Shown: piece by piece, positions 9,383-18,312 of the stretch
Layout of the letters: the number at the start of each line of letters is the position of its first letter
Position numbering within the stretch: position 1 is the first letter of the stretch
NCBI RefSeq assembly: GCF_000775995.1
Contig: NZ_CP009227.1
Coordinates: forward strand, 744,001-808,000
Direction of reading: 5' to 3'
DNA: 64,000 bases
Source: Treponema sp. OMZ 838
GTDB taxonomy: Bacteria > Spirochaetota > Spirochaetia > Treponematales > Treponemataceae
Notes under the pieces: model-generated
The model's input: only the letters and a program-made list of their open reading frames with translations
Told to the model about the DNA's origin: nothing
The model's database searches: none
Program-made: the position numbers and the translations under genes

Positions 9383-9455
9383 TAGCAGGGGTAGGACTTG
9401 AACCTACGACTTCCGGGTTATGAGCCCGACGAGCTGCCAACTGCTCTACCCTGCG
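9383..9455 (-). tRNA. Initiator tRNA-Met (CAT)
   Basis: 73-nt cloverleaf with CAT anticodon. Initiator identity is shown by three consecutive G-C pairs at the base of the anticodon stem (TCGGG / CCCGG), an A11-T24 pair in the D stem (GAGC/GCTC), and a mismatch at 1-72. The mismatch here is C1 x T72 rather than the usual C1 x A72. T arm is GTAGG-TTCAAGT-CCTAC. The 3' CCA is not encoded, so it must be added post-transcriptionally. Own promoter at 9469-9497 and terminator at 9350-9376. Confidence 0.93.
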
Positions 9456-9468
9456 ATGTACGGGGTGT

Positions 9469-9497
9469 AAGATAAACCACAATCGGAAAAATGTCAA
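9469..9497 (-). promoter_or_regulatory. Promoter of tRNA-fMet
   Basis: Minus strand TTGACA (perfect -35, 9497-9492), 17-bp spacer, TATCTT (-10, 9474-9469). The -10 ends 14 nt before the first base of the tRNA, so the primary 5' leader is short (about 7 nt). Confidence 0.85.
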
Positions 9498-9516
9498 GTA
9501 TTATTGTACATCCAAT

Positions 9517-11742
9517 TTAAACGGGTACTCGACGCGCGATACCGAGGATAGTCAAATCATCGTATTGAATATCTTCTTTTATTTGTTTGTAGTAAAAATA
9601 TTCATCATAAATAGGATGCGGTGCCTTATCACAACAGTAAATATCATATTGTAGGAAGCACTTACTCAAGAATGCATCAATTTTTTTATCGACCTGCACA
9701 CAATCAAAAGACTGTGCGGAACTATCCTTATACATTCTAAAGGCTTTCTCAACAGAAATAAGTGCCAGAACGGCATCTTCAATCGTTCCGTTACACGAAG
9801 AGAAATCAAAATCCATCTGCTCATACATAAGATCGCTTTGACGTTTTTTGAGCGTAAATTTTTTCCGGGCAAAGACCGCCTCAATAATCTCTTCAACCCT
9901 GTCTTTTCCCAATGTTTCGCTGTCGGTACCGATCAGATGGCTGTTGTCGTCTTTATCCTCCGGCAATACAGCAGCTGAATCATTCTTCGGTTTCGAAATC
10001 GGCACACGCAGCTTCCGTTTTGACTCTTCGATACCGTCAGTATAAAGAAACAGTATATCTCCGCAATTCAGGTGTATTTTTTCAATCGGATACCCACCGT
10101 TAAGACTTATCATCTCTGAAGAGAACACCCCTGCAGCCGACCCTGAACGTAAGGTATAGCTTTTCAAACGTCGTGCCTGTTTGTCGTAGATATGAACGAT
10201 ATTATCGCCTGCATTACAGAAATACGCATCACCGACACGCATATTGATAATACAAAGGCTAAATGCAGCAAAACGCCCCACAAATCCGTGCGATTCGATA
10301 ACGTCATTAATCCGCATAACGATAGTGCTGAGGTTATAACCGTCTCGTTTATAGTTCCAGTTTTGAAAATAGCTTTGGAACAACGTCGCTACTTCTACCA
10401 TAATAAGGGCGGCGGGAACCCCCTTCCCTGCAACATCGCACTTTATAACGGCATAATGGAAGGCATCCAATTTTCTATAATCAAAATAATCACCCGAAAC
10501 ACCGTGCGCACCTTCATAATAACCGAAAAATTCGGAATAAACGTCACGATGACTGCCCGTTGTCAGCTTCCTGCCGGAAGAACTAAGATCCAGCGGGATA
10601 AACATTTTTTGTATCTCTTTGCCAACCTTTAAATCTTTAGAAATAGCAGCGGCAGCAGCCAATCTTTCCGTCATATCGTTAATCGTCGTACCAAGCATCC
10701 CGAATTCGTCCCGCGAGGTAACTTGAACCGACCTACCGGCCAGCTTCTCTTTATCTTCCGTATCACGGATTAACGCAACGTGCGCCGCCAAAAGACCGAG
10801 CGGCCGTACAAATAATGAGCTGAGGAACCATGCGGTAGAGATACCTGCAATCAACACGATTAATGAGATCTTCGCAATAATACGAATCAATCGGTTTTGC
10901 TGGTCGTTTATTTTTTCCAAAAGACCTTCTACCGAAATATTAACAAATACGATTCCCTGCACACATTCCTGCGGATTATCAGGATTATAATAGATAATCG
11001 GTTCGTAGAATAAATATTCCGTCCTTTTTTTTGAAAGACTCTGTATTGAATAATCCGGATATGAACCGAAACCTTGATCGGCCAATGCCGAAAGATTGGA
11101 TTGCAGTTTTGCTTCCAGATGTCTGATACTTGCCTGAATTTCAGTTTGGCGCTTGAGTATATACGGATCTCGATGTGTATCGAGCGCTTCCATTTCATCC
11201 ATAAGCAGTTGAATCGAATCGATGTGCTGATGGACGATTAGCGTGGCTTCGCTATTGATATACGTCAACTTTTGCAGGATTTCTTCGATTCCTTCAGGAT
11301 AAAACTGAGATTCTCCAGGGATATACCGATGAGTATTAATCACTTTAGTGATATCTTGATAGTCAGTTGCGAGAACATAGTGAAGCCCCGTCTGCCCGGG
11401 AAGGCTGCTTTTTCCCGTAACAACGACATATTTTGCTTCGGGGAAGGTAACACGATTCAATAATAAAATGTCCAAATCTTCCTGATTGGGATTTGAAAAA
11501 TGTGTCTGAACTCGCAATTCAAGGTTATCAAGCAATATTTTTGTTTGCAGCAAAAGACTGTTTGAAAGTAAATCTTTATATGGACGGATAATAGCAATAG
11601 CGAGAGCCATAGCAACACTGGCAATAACAACAAGCAGAATAGTAACGATGATAACGATAAATTTTATACGGACACTACTCCATAAACTTACCGTTGGTTT
11701 GTATTTTTTTATGTTATCAAGGGCCTTTTTGCTTGCTTCCAT
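9517..11742 (-). CDS. HAMP-SpoIIE/PP2C-type serine phosphatase, membrane sensor
   Basis: 741 residues. TM1 at about 27-52, a long extracytoplasmic sensor region (about 55-290), TM2 at about 293-313, a HAMP domain (about 313-370, starting after FVRPLGLL), then a SpoIIE/RsbU-type PP2C domain. Metal-binding aspartates are seen in KCDVAGKGVPAALIMVE, LYTDGIEESKR and the C-terminal YDDLTILGIARR. Such enzymes dephosphorylate anti-anti-sigma factors in partner-switching systems. No anti-sigma kinase or STAS protein is encoded nearby, so the target is unknown. The domain carries an extra charged loop after TDGIEE. SD GGGAGC precedes the ATG. Confidence 0.92.
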   Translation of the reverse strand: MEASKKALDNIKKYKPTVSLWSSVRIKFIVIIVTILLVVIASVAMALAIAIIRPYKDLLSNSLLLQTKILLDNLELRVQTHFSNPNQEDLDILLLNRVTFPEAKYVVVTGKSSLPGQTGLHYVLATDYQDITKVINTHRYIPGESQFYPEGIEEILQKLTYINSEATLIVHQHIDSIQLLMDEMEALDTHRDPYILKRQTEIQASIRHLEAKLQSNLSALADQGFGSYPDYSIQSLSKKRTEYLFYEPIIYYNPDNPQECVQGIVFVNISVEGLLEKINDQQNRLIRIIAKISLIVLIAGISTAWFLSSLFVRPLGLLAAHVALIRDTEDKEKLAGRSVQVTSRDEFGMLGTTINDMTERLAAAAAISKDLKVGKEIQKMFIPLDLSSSGRKLTTGSHRDVYSEFFGYYEGAHGVSGDYFDYRKLDAFHYAVIKCDVAGKGVPAALIMVEVATLFQSYFQNWNYKRDGYNLSTIVMRINDVIESHGFVGRFAAFSLCIINMRVGDAYFCNAGDNIVHIYDKQARRLKSYTLRSGSAAGVFSSEMISLNGGYPIEKIHLNCGDILFLYTDGIEESKRKLRVPISKPKNDSAAVLPEDKDDNSHLIGTDSETLGKDRVEEIIEAVFARKKFTLKKRQSDLMYEQMDFDFSSCNGTIEDAVLALISVEKAFRMYKDSSAQSFDCVQVDKKIDAFLSKCFLQYDIYCCDKAPHPIYDEYFYYKQIKEDIQYDDLTILGIARRVPV

Positions 11743-11888
11743 GCTCGCTCCCGGTAAACTGCTTCATTGTTTTCGTTATTCTTGATTGAATAAAAAATAT
11801 TATACAGCAAATACGCCACAAACAAAAGAGGGTATCTATAAAAAAAGAAGCAAAATTGTAACAAAACAAACCTTTTAATATAGGAAAC

Positions 11889-11916
11889 CTCTAAAAACAT
11901 CACCAAGTTTTCAGAG
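11889..11916. repeat. TCTAAAA-type stem-loop upstream of the SpoIIE gene
   Basis: CTCTAAAAAC / GTTTTCAGAG, 9 of 10 pairs, loop ATCACCAA. It lies just after the 3' end of the minus-strand CAP lipoprotein gene (11935) and is a plausible terminator for it. It shares both arms and loop with stems at 25881-25920 and 30184-30213. Confidence 0.55.
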
Positions 11917-11934
11917 ATGCCCTATATTTAAAAT

Positions 11935-12600
11935 TTATTGTGAAATATAGCTGCCCGCAAAATCCATTACGGTAACGGCGCCGTAAGGTGCATTTCCGGT
12001 CTTGTTAAAGCCGATACCGACCTTCTTAAACGCTTGTTGTAGAATATTAATCCGGTGTCCACGACTCTGCACTCCGTCATCGATCAAAAGCTGAACAACG
12101 ATTTCCCGTGCCGTCACACTGCCATACGCGCAATTTTCGCCGCAAAGAATACCCCACGTTCCGTAGCGGCTGATACGGGTAACAAGGTCGGAACCGTCGC
12201 TCCCCGTATGCCCCATTCCTCCGGTACGTGCCTGATCATCCGCAAGCCATTGCGCCGAACGGCACAACCCTGTTTCCAAAGTTAGCGGATCCACCGCAGC
12301 TGTAGTCTTTAGTACCCGTATACATTCCTGCAACGGTGCGATGCCTTCTTGAGTTAACAGCCGGACTTTTCCCGGTTCGGCATACATATTCCCATCGAAA
12401 TATCTAAGCCGCGGTTCCAATACTTCGGCCGCATACCGCTTAGGATTTGTTCTTACAAAATTCAGTTCCTTTACGACTTCTTCCGCAAGGTATCTCGTGT
12501 CACTTAACGGCGTATCCGGCACCATCATATTATTGCCGGTAGTACAAGAAAACAAAAACAGCACAAATGCTGTCAGTAAAACAAATAGTCTCTTTTCCAT
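11935..12600 (-). CDS. CAP/SCP-domain lipoprotein
   Basis: 221 residues with a lipoprotein signal (LFLFSC, Cys19) and a CAP (CRISP/antigen 5/PR-1) domain at about 40-221: FVRTNPKRYA at the start of the fold, MGHTGSDGSD, then GENCAYG and SRGHRINIL, the classical CAP active-site-like motifs with conserved His and Glu. Bacterial CAP proteins are secreted or surface proteins of mostly unknown activity. It is divergent from the DUF4015-like gene, and both appear leaderless. No Shine-Dalgarno precedes the ATG. Confidence 0.9.
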   Translation of the reverse strand: MEKRLFVLLTAFVLFLFSCTTGNNMMVPDTPLSDTRYLAEEVVKELNFVRTNPKRYAAEVLEPRLRYFDGNMYAEPGKVRLLTQEGIAPLQECIRVLKTTAAVDPLTLETGLCRSAQWLADDQARTGGMGHTGSDGSDLVTRISRYGTWGILCGENCAYGSVTAREIVVQLLIDDGVQSRGHRINILQQAFKKVGIGFNKTGNAPYGAVTVMDFAGSYISQ

Positions 12601-12607
12601 ATATTAT

Positions 12608-12636
12608 ACTGTATTCAATTTGCAATAAATAAGCAA
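12608..12636 (-). promoter_or_regulatory. Putative leaderless promoter of CAP lipoprotein gene
   Basis: Minus strand TTGCTT (12636-12631), 17-bp spacer, TACAGT (12613-12608), then 7 nt to the ATG. The expected start site falls at or next to the A of the ATG, and no SD is present. Confidence 0.6.
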
Positions 12637-12644
12637 GATTTCCA

Positions 12645-12673
12645 TAGACCCCGGTTATTATATAGGTTATAAT
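12645..12673 (+). promoter_or_regulatory. Putative leaderless promoter of the DUF4015-like gene
   Basis: TAGACC (12645-12650), 17-bp spacer, perfect TATAAT (12668-12673), then 8 nt to the ATG at 12682. No SD lies between. Confidence 0.6.
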
Positions 12674-12681
12674 TGCCCTCT

Positions 12682-14703
12682 ATGAAACGGCTGTTGATTG
12701 TTTTTGCATTTGTTACTGTGATGTCGGTTCATGCGCAGGATTTCCTGTTGGCAGGTACGCAGGACGGATTATATAAGCTTACCTCGGTGTCCGCACAAAA
12801 GATTTGGGATACGGCCGCGGTGCGCAAAATTATCAGAAGCGGCAATACATGGTTTTTTCTCACCGATAACGGCATTGCGCGATCGGATAATGTAACGCAG
12901 TTTGAGTATATCAACGACGGCCTTCCGATAAAAGTGATAAAAAAGATAACCGGCGGCGAAAAGTCCTTTATTAAAAAGCCTCAGATGTTGAAAGATTTGG
13001 AAGCGCATCCGTCCCGCCCCGATACCCTTATTACTGCTACAAACAGTGCTGTGTTTTTAAGTGAAGACGGCGGACGGCATTGGCGCAATCTCGGCTGCCA
13101 TACTCCGGTCAATGGGTTAAAGGCCGTCTGTGTACTCGATCTGCCGGATGCACAGGGAAATCTGCAGCTGACCGTCCTTGCCTCCCACTCCATCTACGGC
13201 GTAGCATGGAAACAGCCGTCCATTTCAGACAAATGGCAGCCTTTAAGCGAAGGGCTTATCCCCGGGCCGGAAAGTGACGAAGAAATTTCCGATATTGTCG
13301 TATATACCCACCAGCAAAAACAGGAAGTGTATGCCGCGCAAACATTTACCGGCAAATTGTACCAACTTGATTGGCCGACAAAGAGCTTCCATGCCGTTTC
13401 GGAGTGGACGGACAGCATTGCAGGTGCGCGCTGCATCGACGGGCTCAGCCCTGCTGCCGTATCCATTATCGGCTGTAAAAACGGCGGTTTGTTTGAGATA
13501 CCGCTGATGCTGCCAGCTCCTGCTCCCAACCGGCTAAAAGGAATAGAGCTGAGCCTTAAACGCATCGCTGCAAATCCGCTTTCGGCGTGGATACCGCAGC
13601 GGATGACGCGGCTCGGCAAAGCGGTGAGCCTTTCAGAATTGTGGCTGTTCGGCGAGGGTAAAAAAACACGAAAAACGGACTATCTCCGCCGCGCTACGGG
13701 ACGGAAAGGTGTGTATCTACCGGCACATCAGGCAAGGACAGCCGCCGGTTTGCAGCGTTATTTTGACCTACTTGAACAAAATAAGCTCGATACGCTCGTT
13801 ATCGATATGAAAGATGATTTCGGCTTTGTCCGCTACGACTCACAGGATGAAGAAATACAGGCAGTGGGAGCGGTGCGTCCCTTTATTCAGCTGGAAGATT
13901 TTACTGCAAAAGCGAAAGAACGCAAGGTCTACCTCGTCGCCCGCATCGTTGTGTTCAAGGATAAGCAGCTCTATCGATACCGAAAAAACTTGTATGCAGT
14001 AAAAGACAAAAGCGGCAACCCGTGGCAGGGCTATAAAACCGTTGACGAAACGGCAGAGCCGATTGAAGAATATTGGGTAGACCCCTACAACGAAAACGTA
14101 TGGAAGTACAATACGGCAATTGCGGAAGAACTGATCCGGAGAGGTTTTGATGAAGTTCAGTTCGACTATATCCGCTTTCCCACCGATGGGGAAAATCTCT
14201 ATGCGGCGCGATACCCTGCCCAGGAGCAGGGTATGGATAAGGAAAGCGCCATCATGTCTTTTCTTGCCTACGCCCGGGAAAAAATCCACGCGCCGATTTC
14301 AATCGATATTTACGGGGCGAACGGATGGTACCGCACCGGAGCGCGCACGGGGCAAGAAGTAGAAGTGCTTGCCGACTACGTGGATGTAATATGCCCGATG
14401 TTTTATCCCAGCCATTTCCGGCAAAGCTTCCTTGCGCAACAGCCGGCTGAGGAACGCCCTTACCGCATTTATCAGCAAGGCTCCTACCGGAATAAAATTA
14501 TTGCGCACAATAAGGTGATTATCCGGCCGTGGACACAGGCGTTTTACATTCCCGTATCCTACGATAAAAAGTATTATAATGAAGATTATGTACAGCGGCA
14601 GATTATCGGCATCAAGGATTCCATTGATGAAGGCTATGCCTACTGGAATAATTCCGGCCGTTACGCCGACATCCGCCCCGACGGTCTCCCACTGCCGAAA
14701 TAA
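12682..14703 (+). CDS. Exported DUF4015-like (glycosyl-hydrolase-fold) protein
   Basis: About 673 residues with a signal peptide ending in VHAQ. The N-terminal half (about 20-300) has WD/BNR-like repeats (LSEDGGRHWRNLG, FLTDNGIARS), suggesting a beta-propeller. The C-terminal half (about 340-673) resembles the DUF4015 TIM-barrel family of putative glycosidases: NKLDTLVIDMKDDFGFV, VARIVVFKD, FDEVQFDYIRFPTDG and VICPMFYPSHF. The substrate is unknown. The ATG at 12682 is preferred over an in-frame TTG three codons earlier because the signal peptide begins MKRLL and the -10 box covers the TTG. Converges on thyX with 10 nt between stops. Confidence 0.85.
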   Translation: MKRLLIVFAFVTVMSVHAQDFLLAGTQDGLYKLTSVSAQKIWDTAAVRKIIRSGNTWFFLTDNGIARSDNVTQFEYINDGLPIKVIKKITGGEKSFIKKPQMLKDLEAHPSRPDTLITATNSAVFLSEDGGRHWRNLGCHTPVNGLKAVCVLDLPDAQGNLQLTVLASHSIYGVAWKQPSISDKWQPLSEGLIPGPESDEEISDIVVYTHQQKQEVYAAQTFTGKLYQLDWPTKSFHAVSEWTDSIAGARCIDGLSPAAVSIIGCKNGGLFEIPLMLPAPAPNRLKGIELSLKRIAANPLSAWIPQRMTRLGKAVSLSELWLFGEGKKTRKTDYLRRATGRKGVYLPAHQARTAAGLQRYFDLLEQNKLDTLVIDMKDDFGFVRYDSQDEEIQAVGAVRPFIQLEDFTAKAKERKVYLVARIVVFKDKQLYRYRKNLYAVKDKSGNPWQGYKTVDETAEPIEEYWVDPYNENVWKYNTAIAEELIRRGFDEVQFDYIRFPTDGENLYAARYPAQEQGMDKESAIMSFLAYAREKIHAPISIDIYGANGWYRTGARTGQEVEVLADYVDVICPMFYPSHFRQSFLAQQPAEERPYRIYQQGSYRNKIIAHNKVIIRPWTQAFYIPVSYDKKYYNEDYVQRQIIGIKDSIDEGYAYWNNSGRYADIRPDGLPLPK

Positions 14704-14713
14704 ACTTTCCCTG

Positions 14714-15550
14714 CTATAGTTGTTCGCCGGAGCGGATTTTTTCTTCAAAGCGTTCCAGCTCTTTACCTTTAAGTCCGCTTTCTTTGCCTTGCAGCAGATT
14801 GCGCACGGCTTCCAATTCGGCGCCGGAAAGATGCACACCGGTTAAGCTATGCTTTTCAAACGATTTTGTTGCAAGCGGTGCCACGTTTCGGCAAATCTCC
14901 AGCAGCACAAAGGCGTAGTCCCGAATTTCCTTTTGAGCATGGCTATCGCAACGGAGCTTTAAAAAGTGAAAGAGGTTGTGTAAATCGATTTGCCAATACA
15001 TTTCCGTGTACGCTGAAAGAGGTAGATTGATACGGGCAAGTTCCCGCGCCAGTTTTGTATCGATAAGCGCACTATATTCACGGTAGGCAGTCTCCTGCTG
15101 TGCCTGTAAGGCATCCCGTATCTGTGTCCGCACCTCAAGCGGCGCCGGTTCGCTCATACGTCCCTGCCGGTTATCCGTACTTTGGAACGCGATATCCTCG
15201 GACGCAGGCAGGTAACATTCATCCCGCATAATCGAATACCGTCCGGAAATTTCGTTAAGCCGTGCCGTCCGGTGCCGCACCCATTGTCGCGCAACAAAAA
15301 TCGGCATTTTTATATGGAAGGTCAGCACAACCTGCTCAAACGGGGACGTATGCTGATGCCGCAACAGGTAATCGATCAGCCCCGCATCTTCGCGGACGCT
15401 TTTTGTGCCATCCCCATACGACACCCGTGCCGCTTGTACAATACGTGCATCTCCGCCGAGATAATCAACCAACCGGACAAATCCCTTGTCCAGCACCTTA
15501 TATTCTTTATCCAGAATTTCTTCCGCCGTGGGAACAATACAATGAGCCAT
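14714..15550 (-). CDS. thyX: FAD-dependent thymidylate synthase ThyX
   Basis: 278 residues. The ThyX motif RHR-x7-S is present as RHRTARLNEIS within FVARQWVRHRTARLNEISG, and the SPFEQVVLTFHIK segment precedes it. It makes dTMP from dUMP using methylenetetrahydrofolate, FAD and NADPH, so no ThyA is needed. SD is not evident. It follows the nagZ-like gene with 32 nt between. Confidence 0.95.
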   Translation of the reverse strand: MAHCIVPTAEEILDKEYKVLDKGFVRLVDYLGGDARIVQAARVSYGDGTKSVREDAGLIDYLLRHQHTSPFEQVVLTFHIKMPIFVARQWVRHRTARLNEISGRYSIMRDECYLPASEDIAFQSTDNRQGRMSEPAPLEVRTQIRDALQAQQETAYREYSALIDTKLARELARINLPLSAYTEMYWQIDLHNLFHFLKLRCDSHAQKEIRDYAFVLLEICRNVAPLATKSFEKHSLTGVHLSGAELEAVRNLLQGKESGLKGKELERFEEKIRSGEQL

Positions 15551-15582
15551 ACTGTGTATATCGGTATTTTTCTGCTATGTAA

Positions 15583-17271
15583 TTAATTAATACCGTCAAG
15601 CGGGAGATGCCCCTGCGGCTTAAAATCGCCGAGCAATGCACCGAAGCCTGCGGTAAACGAAACCGGCGCGTAGCTGTACAGTGCAATCGCCGTTGGTATT
15701 TCCGGAATACCCGACAAGAATACCGGTGAAAGACAGGAGAAAATAATATACCGCTTTTTGGGATAGGCTTTATAAAGCTGCTGTAAGACTTTGAGCGATG
15801 AATCGTTTGAAAGACAGAAGATAACGGCATCGCTTGCAGCGGTCTTGGTAAAAATACCGTCCGACAGATTACTGGTTTGAGCGGCCGGAAAGCGTTTTAA
15901 GCCCGCCTGTAAAAAAGCGGAATATGAACCGGCAAGCAATATCTTTTCTCCGGTTTTTGTCGTATACGGAATGTATTTGCCGCGGACAACGGTAACCGCC
16001 CGTGCGGCAAGGGAAAGAAAGAAAGCCTGTCCTTCGGCATCGGGCAGCTTTTCGGGAATAGTGTATATATCGGGATAGAGCGGTACTGCATTGCCGCTTT
16101 TAAAATACCGGAGTTTTGCTTCGATAATTCTGTATGCCGCATCCTTAACCCGCAGCCTGAATGCTTCGTTGGTTTGCATCCGCTGTAAATTTTCAGTCCA
16201 AAATGCATCGTAGAGGCGCGGCGTGGTAGAGGATTCGATAATATCGTTTCCCGCCTCAAGTGCGAGCTGTACCGCTTTAGCAATCGTACCAGCATAGCGG
16301 ATTGCTCCGTGCATCATCATATCGTCAGTAATAACCAAGCCTTTAAACCCGAGCTGGCCGCGCAGCACGGTTTGCAGTAAATACTGAGAAAACGAGGCAG
16401 GCTCTCCGTGTTCGGATACGGCGGGAAAGTGTAAATGTCCGGTCATAATTGCCGGTACATCCGCTTCGATGAGGTATTGAAACGGCACCAGTTCGCGATT
16501 GTAAAAGGTCTCTTTGGAGATGGCAATACTCGGTAGCTTTCCGTGGCTGTCAAGCGCGGTGTCTCCATGTCCGGGGAAATGCTTGGCGGTTGTGAGTACG
16601 CCTGCCTTTTTACTCCCCTGCATAAAGGCGCGGGCTAAAATTCCCGCTGCCTCCGGCGATTGCCCGAAAGAACGCGGCCCAATAATAGAAGATTCATGGT
16701 TAGTATAGAGGTCTACCGTCGGTGCAAAATTGAGATTGATTCCAAGAGCCGAAAGCTCCCGGGCAATATAAAAGCCTTCGTAGTAGGCGTCTATCGGATA
16801 ACCGGAGGCGCCGATGGCGAGGTTACCGGGCGTTTCCGACGTACGTCCTTTAACGTGGCGTATCCAGCCTCCTTCCTGATCGGTTGCAACAAAAAGCGGG
16901 ATACGGAAGCGGGTACTGTTGGCCTTTTTTTGTAAAAGGCTGATAGCCTTTGCCAGTTCAACGCTATCCTCAGTATTCCAGCCGAATATTTTGATACTGC
17001 CGAGACTCCGTTCGGTAATCCAGCTCATTAAAAGATCGGTCGGCGCCTGCCCCGCCCATCCGAACATAAACGTTTGAGACAGCAGCTCTTCGTCGGTCAT
17101 CGCCTCCGTGATCCGGCCGGCAAGTTCCGCGGCGGGGACGGGGTCGTAAAAATCGGGCAGCGTTTTAAGGCCGGCGGCTTGAGCTTGAGCATTCAGTTGA
17201 GTATTGACCTGCAGTAAAACCGGCAGTGCGACGCCGAATAGGACGGCGGCGAAAAGGTGTTTACGGTGCAA
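15583..17271 (-). CDS. nagZ: Exported GH3 beta-N-acetylhexosaminidase (NagZ-like)
   Basis: 562 residues with an N-terminal signal sequence and a glycoside hydrolase family 3 domain: ATDQEGGWIRH, TAKHFPGHGDTALDSHGKLP (the NagZ catalytic His/Asp loop) and ITDDMMMHGAI with the nucleophile Asp. It removes N-acetylglucosamine from muropeptides or other glycans. The signal suggests a periplasmic enzyme with an extra C-terminal domain (about 400-562), unlike the shorter cytosolic E. coli NagZ. The start is TTG, 5 nt after the trxB stop, without an SD, suggesting coupling. The exact start is uncertain. Confidence 0.88.
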   Translation of the reverse strand: MHRKHLFAAVLFGVALPVLLQVNTQLNAQAQAAGLKTLPDFYDPVPAAELAGRITEAMTDEELLSQTFMFGWAGQAPTDLLMSWITERSLGSIKIFGWNTEDSVELAKAISLLQKKANSTRFRIPLFVATDQEGGWIRHVKGRTSETPGNLAIGASGYPIDAYYEGFYIARELSALGINLNFAPTVDLYTNHESSIIGPRSFGQSPEAAGILARAFMQGSKKAGVLTTAKHFPGHGDTALDSHGKLPSIAISKETFYNRELVPFQYLIEADVPAIMTGHLHFPAVSEHGEPASFSQYLLQTVLRGQLGFKGLVITDDMMMHGAIRYAGTIAKAVQLALEAGNDIIESSTTPRLYDAFWTENLQRMQTNEAFRLRVKDAAYRIIEAKLRYFKSGNAVPLYPDIYTIPEKLPDAEGQAFFLSLAARAVTVVRGKYIPYTTKTGEKILLAGSYSAFLQAGLKRFPAAQTSNLSDGIFTKTAASDAVIFCLSNDSSLKVLQQLYKAYPKKRYIIFSCLSPVFLSGIPEIPTAIALYSYAPVSFTAGFGALLGDFKPQGHLPLDGIN

Positions 17272-17276
17272 AGCGG

Positions 17277-18203
17277 TTAACTGTGCAGGCTATCGATATA
17301 AGCTGCTGCCGTATGAGCGGCAATCGCGCCGTCTGCAACTGCAGTAACCACCTGCCGGAAAGACTTAGCGCGCACATCGCCTGCCGCGTAAAGCCCTTCG
17401 ATAGAGGTTCGCATATCCTCATCGGTAACGATATATCCCGTTGCATCCTTTGTTGCGTCGGGGAATAATTCCGTTTTAGGATTCATACCGACAAAAAAGA
17501 AGACTGCATCACAGGCAAGTTCCCGTTCTTCCTGCGTCTTTACATTCCGCAGTACAACGGCCGTTACCTTATCGGCTCCTTTAATCTCCGTGACGGTCGT
17601 ATCGAATACCGCCGTTATATGAGGATTATTCAATGTCCGGGTAACGAGCGCCTTTTGCGCACGGAAGGTGTCGCGGCGGTGTACCATCGTAACGGTATCC
17701 GTCAGATTGGCAAGGAAGAGCGCTTCATCGCAAGCGGCATCCCCTCCGCCGACCACAACGATATGCTTATTTCTAAAGAAGGGGCCGTCGCAGGTAGCGC
17801 AGTATGAAACACCTTTCCCCTGTAGCTCTTTTTCGCCCTTTACACCGAGGCTGCGGTGCTCCGCCCCCGTCGCAAGGATGACGGCAAGCGCCGTGTAAGT
17901 TGCTCCGGCGGTTTGCACGGTAAAGGTTTTATCTCCGTTTTTTGTAACGGCTTCTACCTTGTCGGAAGCAAACTCCGCACCGAAGCCTGCCGCCTGTTTA
18001 CGCATATTTTCGGAAAATTCAAAGCCATTAATCGGTTCGGCATATCCGGGATAATTTTCAAGTGAATCGATTAAAATAGCCTGTCCGCCCGGTGCTTTTT
18101 CTTCCAGCACTAATACTTTTAAGCTTGATCGGCACGCATATTGCGCCGCAGCCATACCTGCCGCGCCGGCACCGATAACGATAATATCATAATTTGTATT
18201 CAT
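17277..18203 (-). CDS. trxB: Thioredoxin reductase
   Basis: 308 residues: FAD-binding GAGAAGMAAA at the N-terminus, redox motif CATC in YCATCDGPFF at about 135-140, NADPH-binding VVGGGDAACDEA and the C-terminal FAD motif GLYAAGDVR. Reduces thioredoxin with NADPH. The ATG at 18203 (MNTNYDIIVIGAG) is chosen because an upstream in-frame extension would start before the promoter. A -10 box 6 nt upstream and lack of SD suggest a leaderless transcript. Divergent from pta. Confidence 0.96.
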   Translation of the reverse strand: MNTNYDIIVIGAGAAGMAAAQYACRSSLKVLVLEEKAPGGQAILIDSLENYPGYAEPINGFEFSENMRKQAAGFGAEFASDKVEAVTKNGDKTFTVQTAGATYTALAVILATGAEHRSLGVKGEKELQGKGVSYCATCDGPFFRNKHIVVVGGGDAACDEALFLANLTDTVTMVHRRDTFRAQKALVTRTLNNPHITAVFDTTVTEIKGADKVTAVVLRNVKTQEERELACDAVFFFVGMNPKTELFPDATKDATGYIVTDEDMRTSIEGLYAAGDVRAKSFRQVVTAVADGAIAAHTAAAYIDSLHS

Positions 18204-18209
18204 TATTAT

Positions 18210-18238
18210 AATGTACGAAAAAAGAAAGTCTTGGTCAA
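18210..18238 (-). promoter_or_regulatory. Putative leaderless promoter of trxB
   Basis: Minus strand TTGACC (18238-18233), 17-bp spacer, TACATT (18215-18210), then 6 nt to the ATG. Predicted start site coincides with the start codon. Confidence 0.65.
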
Positions 18239-18251
18239 TTGAACGCGCGCC

Positions 18252-18280
18252 TTGCAGAAAAGAGAGCAAAATAGTACACT
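18252..18280 (+). promoter_or_regulatory. Promoter of pta
   Basis: TTGCAG (18252-18257), 17-bp spacer, TACACT (18275-18280). Unlike trxB this gives a conventional leader of about 25 nt carrying the SD GGAGGT. Confidence 0.6.
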
Positions 18281-18312
18281 CATGCCTACATTTATGATTC
18301 GGAGGTTTTATT

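Noticed and set aside
9135-9516. Possible replication origin next to rpmH
   Set aside because: rpmH often lies near oriC, but dnaA is absent and no DnaA-box cluster was found. The AT-rich stretch is explained by promoters, tRNA and terminator.
12603-12608. TATAAT two nucleotides before the CAP lipoprotein ATG as its -10
   Set aside because: Transcription would start inside the gene. TACAGT at 12613-12608 with a 17-bp spaced -35 fits better.
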